64,000 nt of DNA. Source: a virus. Numbering within the stretch: position 1 is the stretch's first letter; every line of letters starts with the position of its first letter. The notes under the pieces are model-generated. The model did not search any database. It was not told the origin of the DNA and saw only the letters and a list, made by a program, of their open reading frames with translations. Location: positions 1 through 64,000 of the IMG/VR virus record IMGVR_UViG_3300044816_000011; one strand, written 5' to 3'. Both the position numbers and the translations under genes were made by a program. Positions 27,231 through 36,339 of this stretch are shown one piece after another.

Positions 27231-29354
27231 GTGCCGCATGCCTCCCTAAAACTCGTCCCCGGTGTCGATACCACAGAAACCCCAGCGCTCAACGAAAACT
27301 CAGGCGTCTCGAAGTCAAACTTGGTCCGCTTCTTCTTCGATCGCAATGGCCTGGGACTTCTGCAAAAACTCGGCGGCTGGCAGAAATTTTTCCCTAATCC
27401 AATGGTCGCCATCGTCCGGGCTCTATGGGCATGGGAGGATCTCAATCTAAATTCGCATCTCGCGCTCGGCACGCAGACCATACCCGCGACGACGACATCG
27501 CAACTAGCGGTCATCACGAACGGCGTACTACAGGATATATCGCCGACCTCCGCAACCGACGATATCGCGGCCGTAATATCGACACAGGCCGGTAACTACT
27601 CGGTACTCGTCACCGATAACACAATCACGGGAATCACGAATTACGACTCTGTATACATTGCGACTCAGATAAGCATTGGTGGTCTGATTTTGTTCGGCCT
27701 CTATCAAGCGGCGCCTGACGCGATCCTGGCAGTAAATGGTTACACCATTTATTCCAGGGATAAGCTCGGCAATTATCTGCCTGCGACGACGACGGATTCT
27801 CTGCCCATACTCGCCTCATTCACGACTGTCGGTCCGCTGGGACCAATCGGCGGCTCGACGACGGTCACCGTGACACTACCGAACTACAACTACGCAGTCG
27901 GCGAGACGTTTCCGGTACTTGTACCGACCAATGTCGGCGGGATCACTTTCTACGGCAATTACGTAGTGCAGTCGATCATCGATGTCAACAATTTTACGAT
28001 CATCGCGAATACGCCAGCGACCTCATCGGCGACAGGCACGATGAATGGCGGCTTAGCGAGGTTCATTTACAGTTTTGGTAAGGGAGCTATTCCCTCAGGC
28101 ACTGGCTATGGCATCGGACCCTATGGCTCAGGTGGCTACGGTACGGGAACCGGGATTATCCCCTATGCGAATATTGCGCCCGCTATCAACGCCATCGACT
28201 GGACGCTCGATAATTGGGGCGAGATTCTCATTGCCTGTGCGATTCAGCCTATTGGGACTGTGACCCCGTTTCAACCGGTATATCAATGGGATCCTGGTCA
28301 GCCGACAGCAACAATCATCGATGCTGCGCCACCGGTCAACGATGGCATCTTCGTCGCCATGCCACAGCGGCAAATCGTCGCATGGGGATCGACGCAGACC
28401 GGTATCCAAGACCCACTGCTAATTCGCTGGTGTGATGTCGGGAACTACAATTCGTGGGTCGGAACCGTCACGAACCAGGCGGGATCGTATCGGATACCGA
28501 AGGGATCAAAAATTGTCGGTTGCGCCCAGGGGCCTCAACAGGCCGTGATATGGACCGATATTGACGTATGGACCATGCAATATATTGGGCCGCCATACGT
28601 TTACTCGTTCAATGAAATCGGTACGGGATGCGGTCTCATCGGGCGCAAAGCAGCAGCATCGGTGAATGGGACCTATTACTGGATGGGACCATCTCAGTTC
28701 TACATGCTTGGAAGTTCAGGTGTACAACCCGTTGCATGCCCGGTGTGGGATATCGTATTTCAGAACATCGACACCGCGAACTTACAAAAAGTCCGCGTTG
28801 CCGTTAATTCGCGCTTCGGCGAGATCCAATGGTTCTATCCATCGCTGGCAGGCAGCGGAGAAGTCGATTCGTATGTGAAGTTCAATGTGTATCTGAATGT
28901 CTGGGACTACGGCTCACTATCTCGTTCAGCCTGGGTCGATCAGTCGGTATTAGGGCCACCGATTGGTGCAGACCCTGTGTCTCTGTATCTGTATCAGCAT
29001 GAGACGTCTAATGATGCGGATGGAGCGCCGATGTTGAGTTCGTTTCAGACAGGGTACTATGCGGTGTCTGAAGGGGATACTAAGACGTTTATCGATTGGA
29101 TCTGGCCTGATATGCGATGGGGATTTTATAACCAGTCCCAATTGGCGCAAGTTCAAATATCCTTTTTGTGTGCTGATTATCCAGGCGATACACCTACAGT
29201 GTTCGGACCGTACACGGTTACGCAAGCAACAGAATATTTCTATACCAGACTTCGCGCACGATTGGTTGCGGTGAAAATAGCAAGCAGCGATCTCGGTAGC
29301 TGGTGGAGAATTGGCGCAATGCGTTACCGTTACTCAATAGACGGTAAAATATGA
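27231..29354 (+). CDS. Tail nozzle protein (P22 gp10-like)
   Basis: 707 residues, GTG start. The opening (LVPGVDTTETPALNENSGVS, then SNLVRFFFDRNGLGLLQKLG) and later repeated blades (LLIRWCDVGNYNSWVGTVTN, IPKGSKIVGCAQGPQQAVIW, YYWMGPSQFYMLGSSGVQPV) are typical of the beta-propeller-like nozzle that caps the adaptor in short-tailed phages. The end (STDLGSWWRIGAMRYRYS type) also fits. The last 25 bases overlap the convergent HNH gene. Confidence 0.7.
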   Translation: MPHASLKLVPGVDTTETPALNENSGVSKSNLVRFFFDRNGLGLLQKLGGWQKFFPNPMVAIVRALWAWEDLNLNSHLALGTQTIPATTTSQLAVITNGVLQDISPTSATDDIAAVISTQAGNYSVLVTDNTITGITNYDSVYIATQISIGGLILFGLYQAAPDAILAVNGYTIYSRDKLGNYLPATTTDSLPILASFTTVGPLGPIGGSTTVTVTLPNYNYAVGETFPVLVPTNVGGITFYGNYVVQSIIDVNNFTIIANTPATSSATGTMNGGLARFIYSFGKGAIPSGTGYGIGPYGSGGYGTGTGIIPYANIAPAINAIDWTLDNWGEILIACAIQPIGTVTPFQPVYQWDPGQPTATIIDAAPPVNDGIFVAMPQRQIVAWGSTQTGIQDPLLIRWCDVGNYNSWVGTVTNQAGSYRIPKGSKIVGCAQGPQQAVIWTDIDVWTMQYIGPPYVYSFNEIGTGCGLIGRKAAASVNGTYYWMGPSQFYMLGSSGVQPVACPVWDIVFQNIDTANLQKVRVAVNSRFGEIQWFYPSLAGSGEVDSYVKFNVYLNVWDYGSLSRSAWVDQSVLGPPIGADPVSLYLYQHETSNDADGAPMLSSFQTGYYAVSEGDTKTFIDWIWPDMRWGFYNQSQLAQVQISFLCADYPGDTPTVFGPYTVTQATEYFYTRLRARLVAVKIASSDLGSWWRIGAMRYRYSIDGKI

Positions 29355-29869
29355 TTTCGGTAATGCGAAAATACTCCGTGCAATTTCTCGGAAGCCGCTT
29401 TGTACACCTTATGAGCGGCTTCTGCCGTGTCAAACATTCCGAGATAAATCTTCTTTCCGTCAACACGAATTTGAGAAGTCCATCTTCCTCCTGTCTTATG
29501 CCAATAAACTCCGCGAAAACCAGACTTATTAGTAATTGGGGTTTTCGTATTCTTCATATTCTGGCCTTGCGTAGATTCACGCAAATTAATCCATCTATTG
29601 TCGCCAGGATTTCTATTTATATGGTCAATTTGATTTTTTGGCCATTCGCCAGTTTGGAATGCCCAAATCAAGATGTGGGTTCGAATATGCTTATACCTAA
29701 AAACTACAACCTTGCGACCGCCTTCCTTCGGAGATGCACAACCAGCTTCATCGCCAGGTTTAACTTTCCTAGAATCTGTAACTTTCCATCGAAGAATACC
29801 GGTTGTCGGATTGTAGGAAAAGGATTTCCTAACTTCGGAAGGATCTATATCAATAGGTTTTATTGGCAT
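29330..29869 (-). CDS. HNH homing endonuclease with AP2 DNA-binding domain
   Basis: 179 residues on the strand opposite to its neighbours. The N-terminal HNH part has HILIWAFQTGEWPKNQIDHI followed by NRWINLRESTQGQNMKN; the C-terminal part is an AP2-type domain (GFRGVYWHKTGGRWTSQIRV, YLGMFDTAEAAHKVYKAASE). This combination is typical of phage homing endonucleases. It is inserted at the end of the nozzle gene. AT content is higher than that of the flanking genes, as for recent transfer. Confidence 0.85.
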   Translation of the reverse strand: MPIKPIDIDPSEVRKSFSYNPTTGILRWKVTDSRKVKPGDEAGCASPKEGGRKVVVFRYKHIRTHILIWAFQTGEWPKNQIDHINRNPGDNRWINLRESTQGQNMKNTKTPITNKSGFRGVYWHKTGGRWTSQIRVDGKKIYLGMFDTAEAAHKVYKAASEKLHGVFSHYRNHILPSIE

Positions 29870-29919
29870 ACGCGCATTCTAATGTTTCCTTCTGCCAACT
29901 GCAATACTGGGAACATGTA

Positions 29920-30264
29920 ATGTCAGCCAGTACCAGCGACGTCCTCTCGGCTATAAAAAACATCGTCACCGCGCTAGCCACGGCGACACAAACATATCTC
30001 AACGTCAACGGAACGCTGAACGCCGCGAATATTGGCACACCGACCGTCATCAAAACAGAAGCCGGACGCCTCGCACGAATCAGCGTAATCGCCGCAGGCA
30101 CCGCGCCCGGTATTATCTACGACGGTGCGACACTCACAGCAACCACGAAGCCGCTCGGCGTGATACCGAATACAGTAGGGGTATTTACGGTGAATCTGGC
30201 GACGTCGTTCGGACTGCTCGTCGTACCTGGATCTGGTCAGGTTGTGACAGTAGGATATTCATGA
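29920..30264 (+). CDS. Small virion-type protein
   Basis: 114 residues from the ATG at 29920; an earlier in-frame ATG at 29863 would run into the HNH start and is less likely. Begins with a helix (VLSAIKNIVTALATATQTYL), then a beta part (NGTLNAANIGTPTVIKTEAG, GRLARISVIAAGTAPGIIYD). The opening repeats a phage pattern in proteins encoded near the nozzle. Function unknown. Confidence 0.55.
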   Translation: MSASTSDVLSAIKNIVTALATATQTYLNVNGTLNAANIGTPTVIKTEAGRLARISVIAAGTAPGIIYDGATLTATTKPLGVIPNTVGVFTVNLATSFGLLVVPGSGQVVTVGYS

Positions 30265-30425
30265 GCGAAGAAAGTAACAATCTATTGAAGGCGATGAAGT
30301 TACTTATGAAATGTAACAAATGCTCCAATCTTCTAAGATCAATTGGATATGCAGAGGATGAGTATGGTCCACATGAGCAATTCGTTTGTGATTTTTGTAA
30401 TCCGCCAAAAATGTCGGTGATGTAA
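30261..30425 (+). CDS. Small CxxC-CxxC (zinc-ribbon-like) peptide
   Basis: 54 residues, ATG overlapping the upstream stop (ATGA) and its own stop overlapping the next ATG. Two knuckles KCNKCSN and VCDFCNPP are separated by 28 residues, an arrangement of a zinc ribbon. Coupled starts at both ends support real translation. Confidence 0.6.
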   Translation: MSEESNNLLKAMKLLMKCNKCSNLLRSIGYAEDEYGPHEQFVCDFCNPPKMSVM

Positions 30426-31375
30426 TGCCACTCGCACCCGGCAAGATCAACATCGGATCTAACATACGCGAGATGCAAAGCGCAGGCCATCCGCATGATC
30501 AGGCGGTAGCGGCGGCACTGAATGTCGCGCGTAGGCATCGAGATAGCGGCGGACAGGTCACTAAGCACCATACGGGGCCGATTCATTCGAGTGTGGCGGG
30601 GAGGACGGATCACCTACCTCTTACTGTGCCCAGCGGGTCGTACGTAATTCCAGCAGATATCGTTTCTGGAATGGGCGAAGGGAACACGATAGCCGGGTTC
30701 AAGCACCTCAGGCGTATGTTCGGCGGACAGCCCTATAGTGGTGATAAATCGCCATATGGCCAGTCTAGCGGACCCTACGGAATGGCGACTGGTGGCAAAG
30801 TAAAGCATCGCGCAGCCGGTATCTTATTTGTCACGCCAGAAGACAAGATCCTGCTAATGCGACGCGCTGGTAAAGATCATGTCGGCGAATGGGCATTACC
30901 AGCTGGTGGAATAGAAAAAGGCGAAACACCAGAACAAGCTGCTCGACGCGAGACTGAAGAAGAAGCCGGATACAAGTACGATGGAAAACTTGAACATTTA
31001 ATGAAGACTGGCGGTAGTGGAGTTGACTTCACGACATTTACCGCTCACTCGAAAGAGTTCGATCCGAAACTCAATAATGAACACGATGGATACGTCTGGA
31101 TCACTCCGGACGAAGCAAAAAATGAACTACCGTTACATCCCGGCGTGCGTACCGCCCTAAGCCGATTTAGAGCATCTAAAGCCCACGGCGGATCGTCTAG
31201 CGGTGTTACCATCGTCGCAGCGGGCGGCGAGCACGTGCTATCACCCGACCAAGTCCGCATGGCTGGTGACGGCGATCTCGACACGGGGCATAAGGTGCTT
31301 GATGAGTTTGTGAAACGCATGCGTAAGGAACTCGTGAAGACGTTGCAGAAATTGCCAGGACCGAAGAAGGATTGA
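30425..31375 (+). CDS. Virion-type protein with inserted Nudix hydrolase domain
   Basis: 316 residues. N-terminus (MPLAPGKINIGSNIREMQSA) and C-terminus (GVTIVAAGGEHVLSPDQVR, then LDEFVKRMRKELVKTLQKLP) resemble a phage virion protein. Between residues about 128 and 245 lies a Nudix domain with a complete box at 161-183 (GX5EX7REXXEEXG: GGIEKGETPEQAARRETEEE then AGY). Nudix enzymes hydrolyse nucleoside diphosphates linked to other groups. The substrate is unknown. ATGGKVKH before the domain is a Gly-Gly motif seen in other proteins here. Confidence 0.7.
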   Translation: MPLAPGKINIGSNIREMQSAGHPHDQAVAAALNVARRHRDSGGQVTKHHTGPIHSSVAGRTDHLPLTVPSGSYVIPADIVSGMGEGNTIAGFKHLRRMFGGQPYSGDKSPYGQSSGPYGMATGGKVKHRAAGILFVTPEDKILLMRRAGKDHVGEWALPAGGIEKGETPEQAARRETEEEAGYKYDGKLEHLMKTGGSGVDFTTFTAHSKEFDPKLNNEHDGYVWITPDEAKNELPLHPGVRTALSRFRASKAHGGSSSGVTIVAAGGEHVLSPDQVRMAGDGDLDTGHKVLDEFVKRMRKELVKTLQKLPGPKKD

Positions 31376-31376
31376 T

Positions 31377-31691
31377 ATGACTGGATGGATTGCACCATTT
31401 CTCAAGAGTCACGGCATCACCTCCGAAATTGGCCCTTGCTCGGCACGCGATCAGCATGGCAACGAATATGAATTGCTGGTCGTTCCCTTTGCTGGCAGTG
31501 AGTCGGCGGGCCATAAGTTGTATAAGGCTGAACTCGAGGCATTCATGCAAGGCCACGTACACATTATTTGGCGTTGGGAGCCACAAGTCGAAAGTGCTTC
31601 GATATATCTAAATAAATTGCATACCAGGGCCGCTCGTTGGGAGGCCCGTAGAATCTACTCGCGCCTCAGTAGATACCCGGAGCGACCGTGA
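31377..31691 (+). CDS. Hypothetical protein
   Basis: 104 residues; mixed alpha/beta with HGNEYELLVVPFAGSESAGH and HIIWRWEPQVESASIYLN. One base after the Nudix gene stop, and overlapping the following acetyltransferase gene by four bases. No family recognised. Confidence 0.5.
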   Translation: MTGWIAPFLKSHGITSEIGPCSARDQHGNEYELLVVPFAGSESAGHKLYKAELEAFMQGHVHIIWRWEPQVESASIYLNKLHTRAARWEARRIYSRLSRYPERP

Positions 31692-32179
31692 CCGACGATT
31701 CCCTAGAAATCCGCCTCGCCACAACCGCCGATATGGCCGAGGTAATGAAACTCGCGATCACGGCTTGCGAGGAGAATGGATTTCTAAATGCGAGTGCGGA
31801 ATTGCTCGCACGCGAGATATGGCCAGCTTTGATCCAAGATCACGGACTATGTCCCGTAATTGGCCAAAAAGGTGGCGCAATTGAGGGCCTTGCACTCCTC
31901 AGAATAGGTGCGATGTGGTATAGCCATACAACTGTAGTCGAAGAAAAGGCCATTTTCGTGTATCCAGAATTCAGATCAGCCAAGGGCGGTCGAGCACGAC
32001 GATTGTGTGAATACAGCAAACACGTCGCCGACAGTTTAGGCATACCATTATTGATCGGCATCTTGAGCAATACCCGCACTGAGGCGAAGGTCCGCATGTA
32101 CAAAAAGATATTTGGTGAACCAGCCGGGGCGTTTTTCCTATACGGAGCACGCGCGGTTCCAGGACATGAGGTAATTTAG
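31688..32179 (+). CDS. GNAT-type acetyltransferase
   Basis: 163 residues, GTG start. Opens LEIRLATTADMAEVMKLAIT, typical of GNAT N-termini; the central strand EEKAIFVYPEFRSAKGGRAR carries the acetyl-CoA pyrophosphate loop pattern (R..G.G.A), followed by LCEYSKHVADSLGIPLLIGI. GNAT proteins near ejection genes occur in other phages. The acceptor is unknown. Confidence 0.65.
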   Translation: MTDDSLEIRLATTADMAEVMKLAITACEENGFLNASAELLAREIWPALIQDHGLCPVIGQKGGAIEGLALLRIGAMWYSHTTVVEEKAIFVYPEFRSAKGGRARRLCEYSKHVADSLGIPLLIGILSNTRTEAKVRMYKKIFGEPAGAFFLYGARAVPGHEVI

Positions 32180-32181
32180 CC

Positions 32182-35100
32182 GTGGGCGGAAAGACAGCAA
32201 CTAGCACTCAAGCGGTTTCTATCCCGCCTGAAGTCCTAGCTAATTACCAATCTGTCAACGCGCAAGCTCAGCAAACCGCTGCTACGCCGTTTCAGCAGTA
32301 CAGTGGAGAATTCGTCGCACCCGTCAACGCGCAGCAATCCGCTGGCATCGCCGGCACCAACGCCGCTGCTACCCAAGCGCAGCCAGGATATACCGCCGCG
32401 CAGAACACTCTTAGCAATGCGCAGGCCGGTACGACAGGGGTCAACAATGCCGCCGAAGGCTTGGCAGCGGCGAGTGCCGGACAGGTAAACGCATCGCCGA
32501 TCACGGGCCAGCAGATCAATCAGTATTTGTCGCCGTACCTATCAGACGTGATGGGTAGCACGTCCGCGCTATTGAACCAGAATAATCAGCAACAGCAAGC
32601 CGGGCAGATGGGAACTGCTATTCAGTCCGGTGCATTCGGTGGCGATAGATCCGGTATTGCAGCGGCTAATCTATCGCAACAGCAGAACCTATCGAACGCG
32701 AACATTTACAGTGGCATCGCGAATACTGGTTATAACAACGCGCTCGCGACTGCTCAGCAGCAGCAGGGCGTTAACTTGAGCGCTGGACAAGCGAACCGCG
32801 CCGCGCTGGGAAGTGCCGCCACTAATCTCGCAGGCATCGGCCAAACTGCCTACGGCGAGGGTGCAAATACTGCATCTGAGCAAGGCGCGTTGGCGAGTGG
32901 TGCGCAGACCGCAGGATTACAAGGTGCAAACGCGCAGATTGCAGCGGGCACTGTCCAGCAACAGACGCAACAGGCGCAGGATACGGCTCAGTACAATCAA
33001 TTCTTGCAGCAGCAGAGTTATCCATTCCAGGTAGACCAGTTCCTGGCCGGGATAGCCGAGGGCACGGGTGCTCTCTCCGGTTCCACCACAACCACCCAAC
33101 AACCTGGCGGATTCTTCTCCGACGAGCGATTGAAGTCCGACAAAAAACCTATCGGTAAGACGTTCGATGGTCAGACGATTTACAGTTACAAAATGCACGG
33201 CGATCCGCGCACGCAGATTGGCTTGATGGCGCAGGACGTCGAGCGCAAGCACCCGGAAGCAGTGGGACTCGCGGCGGGTTACAAAACGGTCGATTACGAT
33301 AAGGCGACGAAAGAAGCAGCGAACGACGGCAAGTTCGCATCGGGTGGCGTTGCCGGACGGCGCATTGCGTATGCGAGTGGTGGCGGCGATCCGTCCGATA
33401 TGAGCGATATTTTGGCGGCTCAGCAGCGGATGTATCAACAACAGCATCAAAATAGGAACATACCGAACCAAGGTGGTGGTAGCCATCAATTGACAGTTGC
33501 AAGTGGATCACCCAATGCAGGGCCGTCAGGTTCCAGCAAGGTGTCGCAGTCGATTGGACTGGGGCAGAAGGGCTATCAGGCGTACAAGCACTTTAACCCG
33601 TCGACGCCGAGCACCACTGGGCTTGGCTCGGCGGGCAGCGATCCACAGTATCTGAATGCGGCGCAAGGTTCTCTGGATTCCGCGGGTACAGGGACATCCG
33701 CCGACGTCGGCGCGGCCAATGCAACGGGTCTTGCGACGCCTGCGGCTGAATCTGGGGCGGAGATCGCCGCGCCGGCTGCTGCGGATACGGCTGGAGCTGC
33801 TGGTCTGGGCGCCGCTGGGGCAGCCGAAGGCGCTGGCGCTGCCGGGGCTGGTGCAGCTGGCGCTGGTGCAGGTGCTGGAGCGGGGGCCGGGGCTGCTGCT
33901 GGAGCGGGGGCCGGGGCTGCTGCTGGAAGCGCCGCTGTTGCTGCTGCGCCTGTTCTTATCACGGATGCCGCCGCCGCTGCGGCTGCCGAAGCGGCTGCTG
34001 TTGCGGCTGTCGCCGCTGCCGCTGCCGCCAAACGGGGCGGTCGAATAAACAAGAAATTCGCGCAAGGCGGCACGCCATACGAGAGCGGTTCGGAAGGAAC
34101 TCCTTATGCGACCTCGGATGGGCAGATATCCATACCGGATACCGAGAATACCGAGAAACTACAAACCGCCGGCCCACTCAAGAAGCAGCCGACTGGATTG
34201 CAGACGATAATGACATTGGGCACTGAGGAAGGTGCTAGCAATGCGGCTGGTAGTGTTTTCAGCAATACGGCATACGCTCAAGGCGGCTTGGCGGGACGTC
34301 GCGGCTATGACGATGGCGGCGAGGTCGATACGTTGCCTGAATCGGTAGTTGAAGGCGTAGCCCCTGACGACCGCATCAAATACAAGGACGGCGTCGGATT
34401 GGGATCGCTCGCACCGACGATGGCGGATGCGCCTGATAGGCCAACATTGCCGGATACTGAAGGCGTAGCGCCTGCGAAGTCTGAGACGAAATCAATCGAC
34501 AAAAACGGCCCGTCGTGGTGGGATCGCAATAAGGGCAACGTGATACCCGCGATCCAGGGCTTGGCTGCAATGGGCACGGCGCCCACACGGTCGTGGGGAA
34601 CGGCGCTAGCGGCTGGGCTTGGGGCTGGGGCAAATTCGTATGTGCCGACGCAGGAAGGACTAGCGACTGCGAATCTGACGCAGCAGAAGGCGCAAGCTGC
34701 CAATATCGCCAATCAGAGTTCGCAGATATCGCTGGATCAATATAAGCAGGCGGTTAATTCGCCGCCGTCGATGCCGAAGCCAGTTCGACCGTCGAGCATG
34801 GCTCAAGGCTCGCCGGATGATCCTCAGGAGATGGCATTCAGTCGATACGCTCCTGTCCCGACAGCGCCGCCCCCGGAAGTTACGCAGAAACAGGTCGCTT
34901 TGACCTACGGCGGGAAATCTGATGCCGCTAAAGCTATCGGCGATCAATACACGAGTTCGGTGGCAGGCGAGAATCAGAATCGCCAGTTGAAGGCCAATGC
35001 GGACTATCAGAACTATGCCTCAGCGGCTAATGCAGACCCAAGCAAAGCATATGCAAAACTGGCAAAAATCGATCCCGCAAAGGCATCGCAACTGGCTCAG

Positions 35101-36339
35101 AATACCGATCCAGCGCAGTTAGATGCGGCAGCGCGAGATTATGCGCAGAAAATGGCGCTGGCTTCGCACCAGTATTCTGGGCGTCCAACCGACATGAAGA
35201 ATGGCGTGATGATTGATACGCATACGAATCAGCAGGTCGCAGGCTCGCAGCAGATAATGACGGGCATTTCGCAAGAGAGTTTGCAGTCCCTATGGAATTC
35301 AGGACTGGAACCGGTGACGCTTGGCAATGGGCTGCCAGGATTGAAATACCAAGAGGTTGGATATCACACCAACGAGCAATATTTCAATGCGGCCCGAGCA
35401 GCGGCGCTAAAGCCAAACTCTCAGGTTGCGCAGACTCCGCAGGCTGGCGCGAGTCCGCCATCTCCCACAGCGGGGGCAATGCAGCCTGCGCGCGCGGCGA
35501 CGACTGCACCAAGCCAGACGATGCCAATTCAGCAGGGTAGTGCCCAATCACCAGCGTCGGCGAATTCTCCTTATATTCCGCTCCCGGGCGTGCGTACTGC
35601 AACCGGGCAACCGGCCATGATCCCCAAGAATGCGCCGCCAGAATTGCAAAAGGCCCTTGCCGATCCTGACTATCGATTAGCACCACTGCCGCCCGTAGTA
35701 GATCAGACAAGTCAGAAACAAGCCGCAGAACAACAGGGAATAAACGCCAAGAACGCTAACGACCTGAAGCATGCTGGCAGCGAAGTGGCCTCGGCTTCTC
35801 AGCGTGCCCTACAAAACTTCAAGGCTGCTAAGGCGATATTAGATGCTCCATCTACTGGCCCGATCACCGGTCAGCGCGGCGCACTCATGCAAACGTTGTC
35901 GCAATACGGATTCACTAGCGACACGGCGGATAATCGCGCTGAAGTTGTGAAGTATTTGACCAATGGTGCCTTGGGCGGACTGAAGTCTACCTACGGCGCG
36001 GCTCCTGCGATGTTCGATGTAAAGGTGAACTTGGAACAGGCGTTCCCCGACGTTAAAACGCAGGGCATCGGAGCGGTCAAGGATCTCGTTAACGCCAACA
36101 TTAACGCGTCCAGTTATGACATGTTTACCGCCCAGAAAATACCGCACTACATCAATGCAGGATTGGACCCTGCCAGTTTCAATACCTGGAATGGGACGCA
36201 CTTTGATCGCGCTGCGGGAGTCAACGCCGTGCGTCCTGGGCAGCAGGCGAGCGGCGCACGCACGGTTGTACGCACTGGCACTATGAATGGACGAAAGGTA
36301 GTCCAGTACTCAGATGGGACGACCGGTTATGCCGATTGA
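32182..36339 (+). CDS. Large ejection/internal virion protein with S74-like segment
   Basis: 1385 residues, GTG start. The N-terminal 300 residues are Gln/Ala/Asn-rich and helical. At about 310-375 lies a segment like the Peptidase_S74 chaperone domain (GFFSDERLKSDKKPIGKTFD, YKMHGDPRTQIGLMAQDVE). A very Ala/Gly-rich stretch (about 530-616) leads to KRGGRINKKFAQGG, and the C-terminal half is helical and Gln/Ala-rich. Size and place near the nozzle and the next giant gene fit a DNA-ejection protein. The S74 segment is unusual because it is normally C-terminal. Confidence 0.6.
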   Translation: MGGKTATSTQAVSIPPEVLANYQSVNAQAQQTAATPFQQYSGEFVAPVNAQQSAGIAGTNAAATQAQPGYTAAQNTLSNAQAGTTGVNNAAEGLAAASAGQVNASPITGQQINQYLSPYLSDVMGSTSALLNQNNQQQQAGQMGTAIQSGAFGGDRSGIAAANLSQQQNLSNANIYSGIANTGYNNALATAQQQQGVNLSAGQANRAALGSAATNLAGIGQTAYGEGANTASEQGALASGAQTAGLQGANAQIAAGTVQQQTQQAQDTAQYNQFLQQQSYPFQVDQFLAGIAEGTGALSGSTTTTQQPGGFFSDERLKSDKKPIGKTFDGQTIYSYKMHGDPRTQIGLMAQDVERKHPEAVGLAAGYKTVDYDKATKEAANDGKFASGGVAGRRIAYASGGGDPSDMSDILAAQQRMYQQQHQNRNIPNQGGGSHQLTVASGSPNAGPSGSSKVSQSIGLGQKGYQAYKHFNPSTPSTTGLGSAGSDPQYLNAAQGSLDSAGTGTSADVGAANATGLATPAAESGAEIAAPAAADTAGAAGLGAAGAAEGAGAAGAGAAGAGAGAGAGAGAAAGAGAGAAAGSAAVAAAPVLITDAAAAAAAEAAAVAAVAAAAAAKRGGRINKKFAQGGTPYESGSEGTPYATSDGQISIPDTENTEKLQTAGPLKKQPTGLQTIMTLGTEEGASNAAGSVFSNTAYAQGGLAGRRGYDDGGEVDTLPESVVEGVAPDDRIKYKDGVGLGSLAPTMADAPDRPTLPDTEGVAPAKSETKSIDKNGPSWWDRNKGNVIPAIQGLAAMGTAPTRSWGTALAAGLGAGANSYVPTQEGLATANLTQQKAQAANIANQSSQISLDQYKQAVNSPPSMPKPVRPSSMAQGSPDDPQEMAFSRYAPVPTAPPPEVTQKQVALTYGGKSDAAKAIGDQYTSSVAGENQNRQLKANADYQNYASAANADPSKAYAKLAKIDPAKASQLAQNTDPAQLDAAARDYAQKMALASHQYSGRPTDMKNGVMIDTHTNQQVAGSQQIMTGISQESLQSLWNSGLEPVTLGNGLPGLKYQEVGYHTNEQYFNAARAAALKPNSQVAQTPQAGASPPSPTAGAMQPARAATTAPSQTMPIQQGSAQSPASANSPYIPLPGVRTATGQPAMIPKNAPPELQKALADPDYRLAPLPPVVDQTSQKQAAEQQGINAKNANDLKHAGSEVASASQRALQNFKAAKAILDAPSTGPITGQRGALMQTLSQYGFTSDTADNRAEVVKYLTNGALGGLKSTYGAAPAMFDVKVNLEQAFPDVKTQGIGAVKDLVNANINASSYDMFTAQKIPHYINAGLDPASFNTWNGTHFDRAAGVNAVRPGQQASGARTVVRTGTMNGRKVVQYSDGTTGYAD

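Noticed and set aside
29351-29920. Plus-strand open frame opposite the HNH-AP2 gene
   Set aside because: The minus-strand frame contains recognisable HNH and AP2 motifs; the plus one does not.
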